Assembly: GCA_020853995.1 (NCBI GenBank)
Contig: JADYXV010000301.1
Coordinates: forward strand, 1-19,919
Length of the DNA: 19,919 nt
Direction: 5' to 3'
DNA from: Novosphingobium sp.
GTDB taxonomy: Bacteria; Pseudomonadota; Alphaproteobacteria; Sphingomonadales; Sphingomonadaceae
Both the position numbers and the translations under genes were made by a program. Positions 14,472 through 19,919 of this stretch are shown here, piece by piece. Under the pieces are notes generated by a model, which did not search any database, had not been told where the DNA came from, and saw nothing but the letters and a program-made list of their open reading frames with translations. The first letter of the stretch is position 1; every line of letters starts with the position of its first letter.

Positions 14472-14650
14472 ATAATCCCTAACGGCCTGGGCTGACGCCG
14501 TCCCTTGGTGCGGCTGGTCAGGTGAAACCGGAAACACCGCTCACACTTGTAGGGATGCAGGACGAGGCCGCTTGCCCTTGCGGCCTCAATCGCTTCCTCG
14601 CGTGACGCATAGCGCGCCTTGCGCTCGCAAACGCTCTTGCGTGTTCTCAC
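14399..14650 (-). CDS. Small Cys-rich protein, C-terminus supplied by a repeat
   Basis: 83 residues from a GTG at 14650, which begins one base after the TAA of the L,D-transpeptidase gene (TAA-C-GTG), so coupled translation is likely. The core MRTRKSVCERKARYASREEAIEAARASG, then LHPYKCERCFRFHLTSRTKG, has C8, C36, C39 and H43 as possible zinc ligands. It resembles short sphingomonad hypothetical proteins ending in a CxxC-x-x-(F/W)HLTS motif; no function is known to me. From about residue 60 the chain runs into the dispersed repeat (MSFAKTPVANPPPAPPLREGSETY), which also supplies the stop codon, so the tail is probably a recent, non-functional extension. Confidence 0.65.
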   Translation of the reverse strand: MRTRKSVCERKARYASREEAIEAARASGLVLHPYKCERCFRFHLTSRTKGRRQPRPLGIMSFAKTPVANPPPAPPLREGSETY

Positions 14651-14651
14651 G

Positions 14652-16037
14652 TTACAACGGGTTATCCAGCTTGATCACTTCCTCGGTGCTCTTGCGCTGG
14701 GCAGTGTGTTCCTTGCGCGGTTGGGCAAAGCTGGCCACCACCGGCGCGTCGCGGTTATAGATGTCGGGGAATGACCGCAGCATGCCGTTCACGTCACGCG
14801 CCACGGTGAAGTACGTCAGATAGACCGGGAAGGTCTTGGTCATCGGCACTTTGGTATAAGTCTTGGATGTGTGCGCGGCGATGGCATCATCCGGCGTCAT
14901 GCCTGCACCCAGAATGGCCATCGTCATCGCCAGTTCTGTCGCACCTTCCACCCGCACGCAGCCGTGGCTCAACGCCCGCACGGGCTGGTTGAATGCGGCC
15001 TTGCTGGGGGTGTCATGCAGAAAGATTGCATGTTCGTTCGGCATGTCCAGCTTCATCCGGCCCAGCGCATTGCTGTCACCGGGTTGCTGGACAACCACGA
15101 TCATGCCGTCAGACAGCTTGGTCACCTTATAACCTTCGCGTGCGGCTTGCCTCGGGTTGTTCACCAGCCGTGCGCCAAGCCCTTCGCCCACCACGATGGA
15201 TTGCGGCACGGTCCAGGTCGGGTTGAAGATCACGCCTTCCACCGTCTCGGCCAATTGCGGGGTAGCGGTGCGGCCGGGCTTGCCCACCACCACTTTGTAC
15301 GTCTTGATGATCTTGTTGCGCACGGTCATCCGCAGCATCTGTTCGGGCACGTTGGCCAGCAGATATTGCGTGCCCATGTCACGCGCCAGCCAGCGCCAGC
15401 GATCCATGTTGGCACGAATAAGGGCCGCTTGCTTGGGCGTCTGCGCCTTGGGCAGCGCCGCTTTCAGCGCGGCGTAATCGGGCACCGTCGGCGCCAGCGC
15501 CATCAGCGCGCCCTTCACATCGCGGCGCACCAGCGCGTCGGCAAGGATCAGCGGGGTCGGGTTGATGTCCTGATCGGGATCAACCGCGAACCATTGCACG
15601 CGCGCTGCCATCGGCGTGCGCCCGTCGCGCAGATCTTCGGCTAGCCAGGTGAACAGGCGTGTGGCGATTTCGTCCAGTTCGGGGCCTTCACCTTTGACGA
15701 TAGCCGCCGAGAGCAATTCCGGCTGATAATCCTTGGCAAAAAGCCCTTCGGCACCAATTCCCTTGATTGTAGCAAGCAGGCTTTGCGCGTCTGTTTGCGA
15801 CCAATGCGGCGTTGGCAGGGGAGCTGGTGGCAGGGGAACTGGTGTTACGGGCGCCTGTAGGGGGGCTTCGGGTGCGGTTGTGACGGGCGCAGGCGGGACT
15901 TGCTTTGTCAGATCAACCGGGCCGGCGTTCGGCGTTGTTTGCGCGGAAAGCGGCTGCGCCAGCAGCGACATGCCCAACACGACTGCGCCAAGCTTTCCGG
16001 AAAGGCCGGTCCCGTCGATCACACGCTTCACGTTCAT
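14652..16037 (-). CDS. L,D-transpeptidase, YcbB (LdtD)-like
   Basis: Periplasmic cysteine enzyme that makes 3-3 cross-links in peptidoglycan. 461 residues from ATG 16037. The signal peptide runs from MNVKRV through GAVVLGMSLLAQPLSAQ. A proline-rich linker (about residues 35-78) leads into a domain with YQPELLSAAI and TWLAEDLRDGRTP, typical of the YcbB scaffold region. The YkuD catalytic domain shows NEHAIFLHDTPSKAAFNQPVRALSHGCVRVEGA with H358 and nucleophile C360. It is shorter than E. coli YcbB (about 615). The frame is open 92 codons upstream, but that part overlaps the divergent transporter gene and lacks signal-peptide character. It heads a probable two-gene unit with the small Cys-rich gene at 14650. 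Confidence 0.92.
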   Translation of the reverse strand: MNVKRVIDGTGLSGKLGAVVLGMSLLAQPLSAQTTPNAGPVDLTKQVPPAPVTTAPEAPLQAPVTPVPLPPAPLPTPHWSQTDAQSLLATIKGIGAEGLFAKDYQPELLSAAIVKGEGPELDEIATRLFTWLAEDLRDGRTPMAARVQWFAVDPDQDINPTPLILADALVRRDVKGALMALAPTVPDYAALKAALPKAQTPKQAALIRANMDRWRWLARDMGTQYLLANVPEQMLRMTVRNKIIKTYKVVVGKPGRTATPQLAETVEGVIFNPTWTVPQSIVVGEGLGARLVNNPRQAAREGYKVTKLSDGMIVVVQQPGDSNALGRMKLDMPNEHAIFLHDTPSKAAFNQPVRALSHGCVRVEGATELAMTMAILGAGMTPDDAIAAHTSKTYTKVPMTKTFPVYLTYFTVARDVNGMLRSFPDIYNRDAPVVASFAQPRKEHTAQRKSTEEVIKLDNPL

Positions 16038-16185
16038 ATCCCTGTATTTCCGCGCATGGGCCACAGCCGCATGCCAAACATATGCTGTCACAGTATTCCT
16101 GCCCCATGCCAGATGCGCGATCAAGCATCGTCCCTGACTACAGCCTGAATTCTCAAATGCACGACTCACAAGGTGGTTTCTAAAA

Positions 16186-17106
16186 ATGCCGGCATTGCCT
16201 ATGCCCGCCACGATGAAACAGTCCCGCACGCCTTTGATGCCGGTCCTTGCGGTGCTGCTGGGCCTCGGTCTGTTTTCCATCATGGACGGCGTGATGAAGG
16301 CCGCCTCGATCATGACCGGCGCTTATGCCGCAATGTTCTGGCGGGGCCTTGCCGGATCGGTGATGATGGCACCGCTCTGGCTGCGCGCTCGCCAAGGCTG
16401 GCCTGCACGGGCAACCATGAAAGTCCACCTTTTGCGCGGGGTGGTTGCTGCCATCATGGCTACGATGTTTTTTTACGGAATCGTACGCACTCCGTTGGCG
16501 GAAGGGATTGCGCTGTCATTCATCGCACCTCTGATCGCGCTCTATCTCGCGGCCGTGCTGCTGGACGAAAAGATCGGTTCTGCCGCAATCGGCGGCTCGG
16601 TCCTGGCCCTGTTTGGCGTTGCGGTGATCGGTTGGGGCAAGTTTGACGGAAAGATCGATGCAGAAGCCGTAAAGGGCCTTGTCGCGATACTGGTGTCGGC
16701 GGTGCTCTATGCGTGGAATCTGGTGTTGCAACGCCAGCAAGCGCAGATCGCCGGTCCAGAAGAAGTCGCTTTTTTTCAGACGCTTGTGTCGTTCCTGTTC
16801 CTCGGCATCGGTGCATGGTGGCTGGCCCCTTGGCCAAGCGCTGCGGCGTGGGGGCTCATCGTGATGTCCGCTGCCATGTCGACCGTATCGTTGATGCTGC
16901 TCAGTTGGGCTTACGCCCGCGCAGAGGCGCAAGCGCTTGTTCCTTTGGAATATTCCGCGTTCCTGTGGGCTGCGGCGGTCGGCTGGATTGCTTTTGCCGA
17001 ACCTGTCACGCTTGCAACGCTGGGCGGTGTTGTCCTCATCGTGGCGGGCTGTCTCTATGCGACGTGGCGCAAACCGGATCCGCCACGCCCGGAGATGCCG
17101 AATTAG
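16186..17106 (+). CDS. EamA/DMT family transporter
   Basis: Inner-membrane drug/metabolite-type permease of 306 residues with about ten hydrophobic segments arranged as two EamA repeats (roughly residues 12-140 and 160-293). Examples are MPVLAVLLGLGLFSIMDGVMKAA at the start, TPLAEGIALSFIAPLIALYLAAVLL closing the first half, and YSAFLWAAAVGWIAFAEPVTLATLGGVVLIVAGCLYA at the end. The substrate is unknown; EamA proteins export amino acids, nucleosides or other metabolites. ATG 16186 has AGGTGG nine bases upstream; ATGs at 16201 and 16213 also fit. It is divergent from the L,D-transpeptidase gene across a 148-base gap. Confidence 0.9.
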   Translation: MPALPMPATMKQSRTPLMPVLAVLLGLGLFSIMDGVMKAASIMTGAYAAMFWRGLAGSVMMAPLWLRARQGWPARATMKVHLLRGVVAAIMATMFFYGIVRTPLAEGIALSFIAPLIALYLAAVLLDEKIGSAAIGGSVLALFGVAVIGWGKFDGKIDAEAVKGLVAILVSAVLYAWNLVLQRQQAQIAGPEEVAFFQTLVSFLFLGIGAWWLAPWPSAAAWGLIVMSAAMSTVSLMLLSWAYARAEAQALVPLEYSAFLWAAAVGWIAFAEPVTLATLGGVVLIVAGCLYATWRKPDPPRPEMPN

Positions 17107-17115
17107 GGTATTGGT

Positions 17116-17134
17116 GCTAATGATAATCAATAAG
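17116..17134. promoter_or_regulatory. Fur-box-like site upstream of acnA
   Basis: GCTAATGATAATCAATAAG agrees at 15 of 19 positions, by my own count, with the classical Fur consensus GATAATGATAATCATTATC. It is AT-rich in a GC-rich context. It lies 10 bases after the transporter stop and about 180 bases before the acnA start, so it could control a promoter for acnA, an iron-sulfur enzyme, or be chance. Confidence 0.35.
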
Positions 17135-17316
17135 CGCAATTAAGCTTTTGCCCGCATGTGTTTCATCAACTAGCGCCTTGACGGACGACAGGTTTACGCG
17201 CATCGGGCAGTCGCTTTCAGGCCGTTAAACGCCGCGCTGCGTGGACAAAATCCATCGCATTTCCCCGCGTGGCACTTTGGCAGCAACGGCCACGACAGGA
17301 GGGAAGACTCAACGCC

Positions 17317-19919
<2,603 letters not shown>

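Larger units (their letters stand above)
14219..14508 (+). repeat. 22-bp direct repeats flanking a repeat-filled gap
   Basis: CTGGGCTGACGCCGCCCCTT plus GG at 14219-14240 recurs at 14487-14508 with one change (C to T at the 15th base). The left copy covers the last codons and stop of the YkuD_2 gene; the right copy is inside the small minus-strand gene. Between them lie 246 bases holding a short palindrome and one full copy of the dispersed repeat. This may be a duplication that arose when the intervening DNA arrived, or a shared convergent 3'-end motif. Confidence 0.6.

Noticed and set aside
14871..15644. 257-residue plus-strand frame
   Set aside because: It is antisense to the YcbB-like L,D-transpeptidase; histidine/arginine-rich shadow.

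Overview
The window reads as a stretch of core chromosome from a high-GC alphaproteobacterium, most likely of the order Sphingomonadales. The support is a very large NAD-type glutamate dehydrogenase, a YadG-type ABC ATPase, small CxxC proteins of a kind I associate with this group, and dispersed intergenic palindromes built on CTGAACTTGTTTCAG and CCTGAGCTTGTCGAAGG, which I recall as common in sphingomonad genomes. The genus cannot be fixed from sequence alone. No rRNA, tRNA, CRISPR array, prophage or transposase gene was seen.

Layout: (1) 1-3107, 3' part of an NAD-dependent glutamate dehydrogenase. (2) 3183-5253, a compact modABC molybdate uptake operon with touching or overlapping genes. A 271-bp MITE-like element with perfect 31-bp terminal inverted repeats sits exactly on the modC stop codon. 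(3) 5698-7311 (minus), nadB, complete in length but interrupted by one in-frame TAA. (4) 7505-8919, a small CxxC protein, a convergent YadG-like ABC ATPase, and a divergent CHCC zinc-finger protein. (5) 9105-12749, a forward run: tldD, a secreted hypothetical protein, a GNAT acetyltransferase and ispG (MEP isoprenoid pathway). (6) 12785-13519, a palindrome, a 55-residue ribbon-helix-helix-like protein and an SSAT-like GNAT acetyltransferase. (7) 13604-16037, two different L,D-transpeptidases facing each other, with a repeat-filled gap and a small Cys-rich protein between them. (8) 16186-17106, an EamA/DMT transporter. (9) 17317 to the end, aconitase acnA, cut by the window edge about 20-25 residues before its expected C-terminus.

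Most genes are housekeeping and functionally unrelated: nitrogen and carbon metabolism (gdh, acnA), cofactors (mod, nadB), isoprenoids (ispG) and cell wall (two L,D-transpeptidases). The unusual content lies in the small features between genes. These are the MITE-like element at modC, a second dispersed element present in two inverted copies (about 5538-5684 and 14338-14471) that both sit between convergent genes, the nadB nonsense codon, and two short palindromes placed like operators. I found no convincing new multi-gene system. The best leads are the two repeat families and the RHH-like/GNAT pair with its operator-like palindrome.

Non-coding stretches: 5254-5697 is filled by the two elements. 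7312-7504 holds the nadB 5' region and an AT-rich palindrome. 8920-9104 holds 25-bp repeats. 14228-14398 holds repeats. 16038-16185 is the divergent ldt/DMT promoter region, where I see no clear motif. 17107-17316 holds a Fur-box-like site.
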